Shown here one piece after another: positions 38,118 through 46,101 of a stretch of 64,000 nt of DNA. Every line of letters begins with the position of its first letter. Position 1 is the stretch's first letter. The position numbers and the translations under genes were made by a program. A model generated the notes under the pieces. It was given only the letters and a program-made list of their open reading frames with translations. It was not told the origin of the DNA and made no database searches. Source of the stretch: an uncultured Phocaeicola sp. (GTDB taxonomy: Bacteria; Bacteroidota; Bacteroidia; Bacteroidales; Bacteroidaceae); assembly GCA_944320605.1 (NCBI GenBank), contig CALUIE010000003.1, positions 1 through 64,000 on the forward strand, given 5' to 3'.

Positions 38118-39599
38118 ATGACAAAAAAAGGATTTATTTTATCAGCTATGCTTGCTGGAAGTATTTCATGCCTACAGGCTCAGACACGGATGCTGACACT
38201 GGATGAAGTCTTCAGGCTGGCAGATGAAAACAGTAAAAGTATCAACATCCATTCATTGATGACAGACGAAGCGGAAAAAGCCATAGAGATAGCAAAAAAC
38301 GACCTTCTGCCATCTGTAGGAGCAAAAGCTACGGCACAGTATATCAGCGACTGCGTTACATTCGACCGTAATTTTGGGAACTGGGAAAGCGGAGAAATGC
38401 CGCATTTCGGTAATTCACTCATTCTGAAAGCCACACAAGTGATATATGCCGGAGGAAAAATAAAAAACAACATCAACTTGAAAAAGCTGGAAAAGGAATC
38501 ATCTGTTCAGAATGAAATTCTGAACAGACAGAACCTGCGTTTCCTGCTGGCAGGATATTATCTGGAAATATCAAAACTGAGCAATCAGAAATATGTTTAT
38601 GAAAACAATATCAGCCAGACAAAGCTCCTGGTAAAGGACATGCAGGCAGCATATAAGCAGGGAACAGCACTGAAAAGTGATATAACACGCTATGAACTGC
38701 AACTCCAGAACCTTGAGCTTGGATTAACTTCGGTAAAAAACAGAATAAACGTAATCAGTTATAAACTGGCCTCAACTATCGGTCTTGATCCAGAAATCAA
38801 GATAACTACAGACACAACCAGCCTCCTAAGACTACCGATAGAAACAAAAACTCAGGAACTATGGCTCAACAACAAGGAAGAGATTCCAGTTATGAAGAAA
38901 GCCGATCTGAACATCAAGATGAGCGAGAACAAGATAAAAAGCATCAAAGGCGAATATCTTCCCGACATCAAATTTGCCATCACAGGCGAAATGACAGGTC
39001 CTATCATGGTTGAGGTTCCGCCATTGGACATAAACTTCGCATATTGGTTTGCCGGTATTGAAATAAGCTACAACCTTGATGTATTGTTCAAAGGAAAGAA
39101 AAAAATGCGACACGCACGTATCAACAGACAAAAGAATGAAGCGGCTATAAAACTTGCAGAAGCTGCACTCGAACTTGCAAAACTGAACCTGTCATATACA
39201 GTGATACTTGCCACTACAGACGGTGTGACAGGACGTAAGGAAATTCACGAAGGAGAGCTTGTGCAGCAAGGACAGACTCTTGTGACATTGGTTGACGGTA
39301 CTGAAAAATGGGTTATAGCCAACTATAAGGAAACACAGACCACAAACATGCACATCGGCCAGAAAGTAAAAATCAGCGTCGATGCCATTCCGGGAGTGAG
39401 ATTTAAAGGGAGAATTTCTTCTATTTCTGACGCCACAGGTTCGGCATATTCCATAATTCCTCAAGACAACTCTGCAGGCAACTTCGTAAAAGTAGAACAA
39501 AGAATACCGATAAGAATAGAATTCACATCAGAAAACAAAAAAGAAAATCTGGAACGCCTTCGTGCGGGAATGAACGTAGAATGTACAGTAGAAAACTAA
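38118..39599 (+). CDS. TolC-HlyD chimera: efflux outer-membrane/adaptor fusion
   Basis: 493 residues from MTKKGFILSAMLAG; an earlier in-frame Met adds an implausible lead. A TolC signal peptide (SISCLQAQT) and TolC repeat follow (TLDEVFRLADENSK; later GPIMVEVPPLDINFAYWFAG and KGKKKMRHARINRQ). At residues 335-350 (about nt 39120-39165) the sequence changes without a stop into the second half of an EmrA/HlyD adaptor: LAEAALELAKLNLSYTVI, WVIANYKETQTTNMHIGQKV, SIIPQDNSAGNFVKVEQRIP. The usual C-terminal part of TolC, and the HlyD membrane anchor, first half-hairpin and first lipoyl half, are missing. It replaces two genes normally found between araC and the MFS pump. Either an in-frame deletion or a real chimera. 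Confidence 0.9.
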   Translation: MTKKGFILSAMLAGSISCLQAQTRMLTLDEVFRLADENSKSINIHSLMTDEAEKAIEIAKNDLLPSVGAKATAQYISDCVTFDRNFGNWESGEMPHFGNSLILKATQVIYAGGKIKNNINLKKLEKESSVQNEILNRQNLRFLLAGYYLEISKLSNQKYVYENNISQTKLLVKDMQAAYKQGTALKSDITRYELQLQNLELGLTSVKNRINVISYKLASTIGLDPEIKITTDTTSLLRLPIETKTQELWLNNKEEIPVMKKADLNIKMSENKIKSIKGEYLPDIKFAITGEMTGPIMVEVPPLDINFAYWFAGIEISYNLDVLFKGKKKMRHARINRQKNEAAIKLAEAALELAKLNLSYTVILATTDGVTGRKEIHEGELVQQGQTLVTLVDGTEKWVIANYKETQTTNMHIGQKVKISVDAIPGVRFKGRISSISDATGSAYSIIPQDNSAGNFVKVEQRIPIRIEFTSENKKENLERLRAGMNVECTVEN

Positions 39600-39613
39600 T
39601 TTAGCAAAAGGTT

Positions 39614-41203
39614 ATGGCTGCTGTTAAACGACCACGCATAGCATACTATAAAGAAAATCTGCCAACCCCGCTATGCGTCTTCTTCTCATTCTTTTTCGCA
39701 CTGGCTTTTCAGTTCAATGGCGGTGTGTTCCTGCCCACTGCTATGCAGATGTCCAGCGAACTGGGATATATCAAGGAAGATGTATCCATGGCTGGTTATG
39801 CCTCATTCATAGGTATGACCATCATCTTCCCTATCCTTTTCCGACTGAAATTCAGATTCACTACCCGTAGCATACTCCTCACCGTATGCCCTATACTGAT
39901 AATCTGCAACCTCATCACCATGCATACGAGCAACATAGCTCTGATGATTGTGGTATGTTTCATTTCGGGTTTCTTCCGTATGTGGGGAACATTCGAGTGT
40001 TTCTCGAACATGCGACTCACCATCACCCCTGCCGGGGATTTCTCAACATTCTATCCGGTGATATATATCATAGTACTTGAAAGCATACAGCTATCCGGAC
40101 TTGTGGCTACACACATCACCGACTGGGCAAACTGGCGCTACATGCACTGGTTTGTGATAGCTATGGTCAGTGTGGTATGGTTGTGTGTATTCCTCTTCAC
40201 CAGACATTTCCGTCCTGGAAAGGTTGTACCTCTGTATAACATCGACTGGCTTGGAGCAGCACTGTGGGTTGTATTTCTGTTCTCTGTAGTATTCATCTGC
40301 ATATATGGCGAATACTACGACTGGTTCGACAGTCCGGAAATCCGTGCCTGCGCGGTAATTGCCGTGATATGCGTATTACTGAACTTCAACCGTATGCAGA
40401 CACTGAAACGACCATACATAGAACCTGATGTATTTACATACCCCAAGTTTCCTATCATACTGCTGCTGTTCCTCGTGCTGTGTATATACCTCACCACATC
40501 TACAGTTCTGCAGACTCTCTTTATGAGTTCAATTCTGAAGTACGACACACTGAATTCCATATCGCTTAACTGGTATGCCTTCGCCGGTATATTGTGTGGT
40601 TCGGGTATAGTGTTCTACCGTCGTGTGATACAGCACAAAGGCTTCAAGATGCTTATATTCATAGGTTTCTGCCTGCTTACGGCATATCAGTATTACATGT
40701 ATTTCCTCATCCACCCCAATCTGAACATAGAGAGCCTGTATTTCCCTAATTTCATCCGTGGTATAGGTTATGGTATGCTGTATATATCGCTCACTATATA
40801 TATAGCGGTAAGTGTTCCGTTCAAACACTTCTTCCAGGCCTTGTGTGTACTGAGTTTCATACGAACAAGTATCGCTACACCGCTTGGTACGGCACTTCTG
40901 AACAGAGCCATGAAATATCTCGAACAGGACAACATTGCCACTATAAGCCGAAACATGGACCAGGTACGCGCATGGACTGAAGGAATTCCTATGAACACTC
41001 TCTATAACCTGATAAGAACCCAGACCACACTGACCAGTCTGAAAGAACTGTTCGGATGGGTATGTATTCAAGGAACAATCTTCCTGATTATAATAATGAG
41101 CTACCGACTCTGGCGCGACCGTGAAGAGACCTTCCGCCATCCTGTGCATAAAGCTATGAACTTCCACAGGAAAGTAAAGACCAGAATGCGAAAAAGAATA
41201 TAA
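39614..41203 (+). CDS. MFS efflux transporter (DHA2/EmrB-like)
   Basis: 529 residues with about 14 membrane helices (FFSFFFALAFQFNGGVFLPT; FPIILLLFLVLCIYLTTSTV). It ends in a basic cytoplasmic tail. It is the inner-membrane pump of a tripartite system whose partners are normally TolC and an HlyD adaptor; here only the chimera precedes it by 14 nt. Its GC content looks higher than that of the 26-36 kb genes. Long opposite-strand frames are shadows. Confidence 0.9.
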   Translation: MAAVKRPRIAYYKENLPTPLCVFFSFFFALAFQFNGGVFLPTAMQMSSELGYIKEDVSMAGYASFIGMTIIFPILFRLKFRFTTRSILLTVCPILIICNLITMHTSNIALMIVVCFISGFFRMWGTFECFSNMRLTITPAGDFSTFYPVIYIIVLESIQLSGLVATHITDWANWRYMHWFVIAMVSVVWLCVFLFTRHFRPGKVVPLYNIDWLGAALWVVFLFSVVFICIYGEYYDWFDSPEIRACAVIAVICVLLNFNRMQTLKRPYIEPDVFTYPKFPIILLLFLVLCIYLTTSTVLQTLFMSSILKYDTLNSISLNWYAFAGILCGSGIVFYRRVIQHKGFKMLIFIGFCLLTAYQYYMYFLIHPNLNIESLYFPNFIRGIGYGMLYISLTIYIAVSVPFKHFFQALCVLSFIRTSIATPLGTALLNRAMKYLEQDNIATISRNMDQVRAWTEGIPMNTLYNLIRTQTTLTSLKELFGWVCIQGTIFLIIIMSYRLWRDREETFRHPVHKAMNFHRKVKTRMRKRI

Positions 41204-41261
41204 AACCATTTAAAGTTTTCTCCTTGTCAAAAACTTGTTTTCTTCAATTCAAATAAAAGAA

Positions 41262-41293
41262 TTTGGTTTCCACATTCTTTTTTATTTACTTTG
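41262..41293 (+). promoter_or_regulatory. Promoter of the structured RNA
   Basis: TTTG at 41262-41265, 20 nt, then TTACTTTG at 41286-41293 (one mismatch to TAnnTTTG). Start expected near 41300. A small hairpin CTTTTTGA/TCAAAAAG (41303-41320) lies at the 5' end. Confidence 0.55.
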
Positions 41294-41299
41294 CAGAAG

Positions 41300-41546
41300 T
41301 TTCTTTTTGAAATCAAAAAGATAACTTTACATATTTATTGGGCGTTAGCATATTATCCCTCATTGGAATCTGGACAATTCTAACCGTATGGATAATAAGC
41401 AGTAAAACGTCCACGTCTATGGTATTGTCACATTATCATATAATATGATTATATCATTGGGCGTGGGCTTTGCTTATTATATACGGTAGGGCAGTCCAGA
41501 GCCTCAATGAGATAATAAGTTAAAGTTCCCACGCCTATTTTTTATT
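41300..41546 (+). ncRNA. Bistable structured RNA (6S-like rod or attenuator)
   Basis: Fold A is a long rod: TATTAT (41351)/ATAATA (41512), CTCATTG (41359)/CAATGAG (41505), TCTGGAC (41369)/GTCCAGA (41494), ACCGTAT (41383)/ATACGGT (41481), ATAATAAGCA (41392)/TGCTTATTAT (41471), GTCCACG (41409)/CGTGGGC (41462). Fold B excludes it: a 5' hairpin TATTATCC (41351)/GGATAATA (41390), and a terminator-like hairpin with GGCGTGGG (41460)/CCCACGCC (41528), CTTT/AAAG and CTTATTAT (41473)/ATAATAAG (41512), followed by TATTTTTTATT. The two loops of fold B are complementary to each other. Overall shape resembles 6S RNA; family not recognised. This fills most of the 374-bp gene-free stretch. Confidence 0.65.
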
Positions 41547-41577
41547 AGCCTTTCTTGGGAACTGAAACGGCTCAGAA

Positions 41578-41850
41578 ATGCATCATATTATTATGATAAG
41601 CCTCATTTCCGTTAATATTGGATATTTTACTACATGTATAAATTTCCTATACGAAGAAAACCTAAGATTCTATCTACTGATATCAGGACTAACAATATTT
41701 TATGCAGGTATATACTCACTTGTAATATGTTTGCACCGTAGAATAAAATTCGGTTCTGCTGAAAGCAAGAATTATAAGTATGAGATTTGGGCAATCATCA
41801 CACTTTTGCTCTCTATCATCATTTTACTGATAGTTCCCATGCTTGCATAA
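41578..41850 (+). CDS. Possible small membrane protein
   Basis: 90 residues with three hydrophobic segments (MISLISVNIGYF; FYLLISGLTIFYAGIYSLVI; AIITLLLSIIILLIVPMLA) and a short basic loop. No family recognised. It begins 32 nt after the T tract of the structured RNA, and AGTTCCCA (41524-41531) of that RNA can pair with TGGGAACT (41556-41563) just upstream of the start. Could be real or chance in AT-rich DNA. Confidence 0.4.
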   Translation: MHHIIMISLISVNIGYFTTCINFLYEENLRFYLLISGLTIFYAGIYSLVICLHRRIKFGSAESKNYKYEIWAIITLLLSIIILLIVPMLA

Positions 41851-42005
41851 TTTACATGAAAGAAAATCAAATCTTTTCATCCATATAATAATGATTGAAT
41901 ACTAAATTTTAATACAATATCCACGACATTATGTAATAACAAAAAACATCACATATCCAATTTTACTGTAACTTTGCCGGGATTTTTTGATTAAGGTAAA
42001 TAAAA

Positions 42006-43388
42006 ATGGATAACATTATTGACAAAAAACGCACCAAAAGCAATGAAATAGACATGCTTAACGGTCCGTTGTTCAAGAAAATCCTACTGTTCGCACTACC
42101 ATTGGCAGCCAGCAGTTTGTTACAGGAACTTTTCAATTCAGTTGATGTAGCTGTGGTAGGACACTTCGTTGGAAGCGAAGCTCTTGCAGCCGTAGGAAGT
42201 AACGCTCCGGTCATAGGATTGCTTATAAACCTGTTTATGGGTGTTTCTATGGGGGCATGTGCTATAATTTCAAATCACATAGGTCAGAATGACGAGAACA
42301 GCATACGTAAGGCTATAAGCACAGTAGAATGTGTGGCTGTCATCAGCGGTTTCTTCTTGTTACTGTTAGGACAAGTAGCAGCAAGACCCATATTAACTTG
42401 GATGGGAACTCCACCGGAAGTCTTAGGACAAGCCGTAAACTATTTGCGCATATATTTCTTGGGAATGCCTTTTATAATGGCATATAACTTTGGAGCCGCC
42501 ATACTGCGCAGTATGGGAGACACCCGCCGCCCTCTATATATTCTAATTGCAGCCGGAATTGTAAATACCATACTAAACCTATTGTTTGTAATATACTTCA
42601 AGATGGGAGTAGTAGGTGTAGCTGTTGCTACAGGAATAGCCAATGCTGTAAGTGCAACATTGATTATAAGACTGTTACGCAAAGAAAAAGAGCCATACAG
42701 ACTACATTTCAATAAAATGAAAATCCATAATGTAGAATTAAACCGTATGTTAAGCATAGGAATACCGGCCGGTGTACAAGGCATGATATTCTCTATTTCA
42801 AATGTAGTGGTACAGTCGTCCATCAACAGTTATGGAGCCGATGCTATAGCCGGTTCATCCGCTGCACTCAACTTTGAATATTACTGTTATTTCATAATAC
42901 AGGGATTCAATGGAGCCGCCATCAGCTTTATAGCCCAAAACTACGGAGCAGGGAAAATAGACAGGGTGCGCAGAATTTTCTGGATTTGTATGTGTTCCAG
43001 TCTGACTTTTTGCGCCGCATTCAATTGGCTTTTTGCGTGGCAGGATGAATTTTTCCTAAGTTTCTTTTCCGATATGCCTATGGTACACCATTACGGTAGC
43101 ATACGTATGCATATTGTTCTTGCAACACAATTTATTGCAAGCAGTTATGAGATAGCCGGTTCCTCATTGCGTGGCATGGGAAAATCCATTACTCCTGCCA
43201 TACTGACAGTTTTTGGTACATGCCTGTTACGTATTGTTTGGGTATATGGAGTATCTCCAATATGGAAAGGATATGATGTTTTAATGATGGTATATCCGGC
43301 ATCATGGATACTGACTGGAATATTGGTATGCACAGCATATTATATGACTTTCAGTACCGAAAAATTTATAATCAAAAAATCAAAATAA
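42006..43388 (+). CDS. MATE-family efflux transporter (second copy)
   Basis: 460 residues, about 12 membrane helices, with MATE features such as SLLQELFNSVDVAVVGHFVG and GFNGAAISFIAQNYGAGK. Clearly distinct in sequence from the MATE at 35009. TAacTTTG at 41969-41976 is a likely -7 box. The structured RNA lies about 460 bp upstream; whether it reads into this gene is unknown. Confidence 0.92.
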   Translation: MDNIIDKKRTKSNEIDMLNGPLFKKILLFALPLAASSLLQELFNSVDVAVVGHFVGSEALAAVGSNAPVIGLLINLFMGVSMGACAIISNHIGQNDENSIRKAISTVECVAVISGFFLLLLGQVAARPILTWMGTPPEVLGQAVNYLRIYFLGMPFIMAYNFGAAILRSMGDTRRPLYILIAAGIVNTILNLLFVIYFKMGVVGVAVATGIANAVSATLIIRLLRKEKEPYRLHFNKMKIHNVELNRMLSIGIPAGVQGMIFSISNVVVQSSINSYGADAIAGSSAALNFEYYCYFIIQGFNGAAISFIAQNYGAGKIDRVRRIFWICMCSSLTFCAAFNWLFAWQDEFFLSFFSDMPMVHHYGSIRMHIVLATQFIASSYEIAGSSLRGMGKSITPAILTVFGTCLLRIVWVYGVSPIWKGYDVLMMVYPASWILTGILVCTAYYMTFSTEKFIIKKSK

Positions 43389-43497
43389 AAGAATAAAACA
43401 AAGAAACTTAACAATAAGTATTATTTTTCTATTGAAATATTTTATTTTTTATATCTTTTGTTATATATTTACACAATTAACAAAAGATATAATATTT

Positions 43498-44028
43498 ATG
43501 AAAACACTGAATTTAAGTAAAGAAGAATGGGAAAGAATATACAAAGACATTGAATGTGTCGTTATTGTATTTCAAAGTAATATTAACGAAAAGCATGATC
43601 TGATGCACGATGCCCTATTACACGTGATTAAACGTCTAAAAACAAACTATTTTGAAGAAGGTAAACTTGATGTATGGGTAAAGAAGGTAACGCTTAATTT
43701 TTGCAAAGATAGAGTCACAGATTATTATAGAAAAAACACCAGTTACTATGAGGAATTAATAAAAGAGCCTATTATCACATATAAATATCAATTAGATGAC
43801 ATTAAAAAGAAAATGATCGTAGAATTAATGGAAGAATCAATTGAAGAACTTAAACATATTGACAAACAAATAATAATAGGAAGGCTGAATGAAGAATCAT
43901 ACAGTGCAATAGCTATTAAACTCAAGAAAAATAAGAAAACCATAATTAAGCATTGCAAAAAAGCATTGATTGAATTACGTGATATTATCAACAAAAAATA
44001 TTTGGAAAGATACGGTGAAGATATATAA
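43498..44028 (+). CDS. Diverged sigma-70-like (ECF-type) protein
   Basis: 176 residues from MKTLNLSKEEWER; a start 22 codons earlier adds a hydrophobic lead and is unlikely. Residues 30-80 resemble sigma region 2 (HDLMHDALLHVIKRL; WVKKVTLNFCKDRVTDYYRK). Residues 130-165 resemble region 4 (EESYSAIAIKLKKNKKTIIK). Spacing and length fit an ECF sigma factor, but identity is low and Lys content is high. No anti-sigma or SusC/D partner is adjacent. It could also be another sigma-like DNA-binding protein. Confidence 0.6.
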   Translation: MKTLNLSKEEWERIYKDIECVVIVFQSNINEKHDLMHDALLHVIKRLKTNYFEEGKLDVWVKKVTLNFCKDRVTDYYRKNTSYYEELIKEPIITYKYQLDDIKKKMIVELMEESIEELKHIDKQIIIGRLNEESYSAIAIKLKKNKKTIIKHCKKALIELRDIINKKYLERYGEDI

Positions 44029-44203
44029 GAGAATTAATAGAGCAGAAAATGTTATATACAATGTTGATTTATGATTAATTTAACATACCATTTTATATTC
44101 TATTTCTATATGTTTCATTTTTAGTAATATCTATATTTCTTACATATTAAAATCAATAAAACAACTATACAACAATCGAAATAGATTTACGTAAATAAAA
44201 ACT
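44029..44203. other. AT-rich gene-free stretch
   Basis: Follows the sigma-like gene. I see no open frame, hairpin or promoter worth naming. The remainder of the gap to rplT holds a terminator, the Bacteroidales-1 RNA with its promoter, and the rplT terminator, listed separately. Confidence 0.6.
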
Positions 44204-44247
44204 AACCCACTAATCACACATAATAAGTTGAGAATTAGTGGGTTTTA
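44204..44247. terminator. Bidirectional terminator hairpin
   Basis: AACCCACTAAT (44204-44214) pairs perfectly with ATTAGTGGGTT (44234-44244), followed by TTTT on +. It could end the sigma-like gene transcript. Confidence 0.8.
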
Positions 44248-44356
44248 TGTATCTTTAAGTAAAGGTATTATACAAATACTCTAAATGAACTACAATTACA
44301 TTACTTAAAAGTAATAAAAGAATGACACCTAAATGGAAAAAAATTAAAAAGAATAT

Positions 44357-44542
44357 ACAAAAAGAGCCGCACCCGAGGCGTGACGAAACTCCGATAGACA
44401 TGATTTGAGAGCTCATTTCCTTTGTAATCCACCGGCATAAATGCTACCCGAAGGCGTGGCCCGCCATTAGAATATGAAGCTTGTCTCGGTATTTCTTATA
44501 ATTTGATGAGTTTCCCGATTCTGCAAGTGCGGCTATATTTTT
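44357..44542 (-). ncRNA. Bacteroidales-1 RNA
   Basis: An independent transcript whose ends pair: AGCCGCAC near the 5' end (minus strand, 44534-44527) with GTGCGGCT (44372-44365), the latter followed by CTTTTTG as terminator. Internal hairpins are visible (for example around 44446-44455). It lies directly downstream of rplT on the same strand and has its own consensus promoter. That is the known setting of the Bacteroidales-1 motif: own promoter, terminator, downstream of L20. Identification rests on context and layout, not on an alignment. Function unknown. Confidence 0.75.
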
Positions 44543-44548
44543 GTATTA

Positions 44549-44579
44549 CAAATATAATACAAAAAATTAATATTACAAA
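44549..44579 (-). promoter_or_regulatory. Promoter of the Bacteroidales-1 RNA
   Basis: On the minus strand TTTG (44579-44576), 19 nt, then TAtaTTTG (44556-44549): an exact consensus match. Start near 44542. Confidence 0.85.
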
Positions 44580-44600
44580 GTTTCACCATCATTTTAATAC

Positions 44601-44636
44601 AAAAAAGCTGCTCTCATTTGTGAGAACAGCTTTTTA
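44601..44636 (-). terminator. Terminator of the infC-rpmI-rplT operon
   Basis: AAAAAGCTG-TCTCA pairs with TGAGA-CAGCTTTTT across one mismatch and a short loop, 26 nt after the rplT stop. A T run follows on the minus strand. Confidence 0.9.
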
Positions 44637-44661
44637 ATAACTTTTTATTCCTTAGAAGCTA

Positions 44662-45012
44662 TTAAGCAGCTTTTGCCTTAGCAATAACAGCCTTGAATGC
44701 TTCTGGATGATTCATAGCTAAATCAGCTAAAACCTTACGGTTAATTTCAATACCAGCTTTGTGCAAAGCACCCATCAGTTTAGAGTATGACATACCTTCC
44801 AAACGAGCAGCAGCATTGATACGCTGAATCCACAATGCACGGAAGTTACGTTTCTTATTCTTACGGTCACGGTAAGCATAAGTCAAACCTTTTTCCCAAG
44901 TATTCTTGGCTACTGTCCATACATTCTTTCTAGCACCAAAGTAACCTCTGGTTAAACCTAAAATTTTCTTTCTTCTTGCTCTTGAAGCAACGTGATTTAC
45001 TGATCTTGGCAT
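44662..45012 (-). CDS. rplT: 50S ribosomal protein L20
   Basis: 116 residues, starting [20 protein letters not shown]. The basic N-terminal extension binds 23S rRNA; the globular part includes [20 protein letters not shown]. Needed for early 50S assembly. Last gene of infC-rpmI-rplT, 109 nt after rpmI. Confidence 0.98.
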   Translation of the reverse strand: MPRSVNHVASRARRKKILGLTRGYFGARKNVWTVAKNTWEKGLTYAYRDRKNKKRNFRALWIQRINAAARLEGMSYSKLMGALHKAGIEINRKVLADLAMNHPEAFKAVIAKAKAA

Positions 45013-45121
45013 AGTTTTAATTCTTTTTTGAATGAAAGCGCCGATATTTTACAATCGGACTTAAAGCTAATGCATTCGGTTAATAATTTAAATGATACAA
45101 AATACGCTTTTAAAGCTAAAA

Positions 45122-45319
45122 TTACTTCATGCAAAGAAGTTCCTTTACCTGGCTTAGGTTTGAGTTGTGAACTAATCCTGAGTGTACAAGGTTTCTTTTT
45201 TGCTTTTTAGTCTTCTTAGTCAAAATGTGACTATGAAAAGCGTGCTTTCTTTTGATTTTACCTGTTCCGGTAAGAGTAAATCTTTTTTTAGAACCGGAGT
45301 TAGTCTTGATCTTTGGCAT
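45122..45319 (-). CDS. rpmI: 50S ribosomal protein L35
   Basis: 65 residues, starting [20 protein letters not shown], with [20 protein letters not shown] as the family signature. Second gene of the operon, 80 nt after infC. Confidence 0.97.
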   Translation of the reverse strand: MPKIKTNSGSKKRFTLTGTGKIKRKHAFHSHILTKKTKKQKRNLVHSGLVHNSNLSQVKELLCMK

Positions 45320-45399
45320 CTTGTTTAAATTTTTAATTATTATTATTCTAAAGGCAATAACGCACTATACCTGCGCGCTATACGCTCTTATTTTTTTAA

Positions 45400-45990
45400 T
45401 CAATCTTCTTCCTCTTCAGATTTAGCTACTTTAGCCGCCTGCTGTGGAGTAGTTTTCTTTGTAGAAGTTCCCTTTTTAGGAGTCAAAGAAATTATCATTC
45501 GTTTACCTTCAAGCAAAGGCATTTGTTCAACTTTAGCATACTCCTCAAGGTCATTAGCAAAACGTAACAAAAGAACCTCACCTTGTTCTTTAAACAGAAT
45601 TGAACGTCCTTTAAAGAAGACATAAGCCTTAACTTTATCTCCATCCTGCAAGAAACCTATCGCATGTTTTAACTTAAAATTATAATCGTGTTCATCTGTT
45701 TGTGGTCCAAAACGGATTTCTTTCACGTTTACTTTAACTTGTTTAGCCTTCTGTTCCTTTGCACGTTTTTTTAACTGATAAAGGAATTTAGAATAATCTA
45801 TAATTCTACAAACCGGTGGAACAGCATTGGGTGAAATTTCAACTAAGTCAGCTTCATGCTCTTCGGCCATCTTTAAAGCTTGCGCCAACGGATATACTGC
45901 TGATTCAATATCATCGCCCACTATGCGGACTTCTTTGGCACGAATCTGTTCATTGATTCGATGTTGCCCTTTTAAATTGTCATTCTTCAT
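45400..45990 (-). CDS. infC: Translation initiation factor IF-3
   Basis: 196 residues. N-terminal domain [18 protein letters not shown]; signature region [21 protein letters not shown]-terminal 30S-binding domain [21 protein letters not shown] Lys/Thr-rich tail ends in EEEED. The start is ATG, not the rare AUU used for autoregulation in E. coli. A promoter box and a 16-bp hairpin lie upstream. Confidence 0.97.
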   Translation of the reverse strand: MKNDNLKGQHRINEQIRAKEVRIVGDDIESAVYPLAQALKMAEEHEADLVEISPNAVPPVCRIIDYSKFLYQLKKRAKEQKAKQVKVNVKEIRFGPQTDEHDYNFKLKHAIGFLQDGDKVKAYVFFKGRSILFKEQGEVLLLRFANDLEEYAKVEQMPLLEGKRMIISLTPKKGTSTKKTTPQQAAKVAKSEEEED

Positions 45991-46050
45991 TAATAACTTT
46001 TATTCCAGTTTGAATTACTTTTTTATAAATTATTCTTTAATAGTTTTTAC

Positions 46051-46091
46051 ACCGTTTTCATGAATATTTAATTCGTATTCATGAAAACGGT
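46051..46091 (-). promoter_or_regulatory. infC: Hairpin in the infC 5' region
   Basis: A perfect 16-bp inverted repeat, ACCGTTTTCATGAATA (46051-46066) with its complement at 46076-46091, around a 9-nt loop, between thrS and infC. No T run follows on the minus strand, so it is not a standard terminator. A leader element or RNA-processing site is possible. Confidence 0.55.
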
Positions 46092-46093
46092 TG

Positions 46094-46101
46094 CAAAGTT
46101 A
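46094..46101 (-). promoter_or_regulatory. infC: Candidate infC operon promoter (-7 box)
   Basis: TAacTTTG on the minus strand, overlapping the end of thrS. No clear TTTG 19-21 nt upstream. It would let infC-rpmI-rplT be transcribed apart from thrS. Confidence 0.45.

Noticed and set aside
40529..41209. 226-codon frame antisense to the MFS pump
   Set aside because: Same reason; the sense frame is a clear MFS protein.
41300..41546. MITE or insertion-sequence remnant as explanation of the long inverted pairing
   Set aside because: Pairing is broken by balanced internal loops, a promoter and T tract bracket it, and I see no target-site duplication. Not fully excluded; a copy count would decide.
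44604..44636. Similarity of the rplT terminator (GAGAACAGC) to the CRISPR repeat end
   Set aside because: Only nine bases shared; likely chance.
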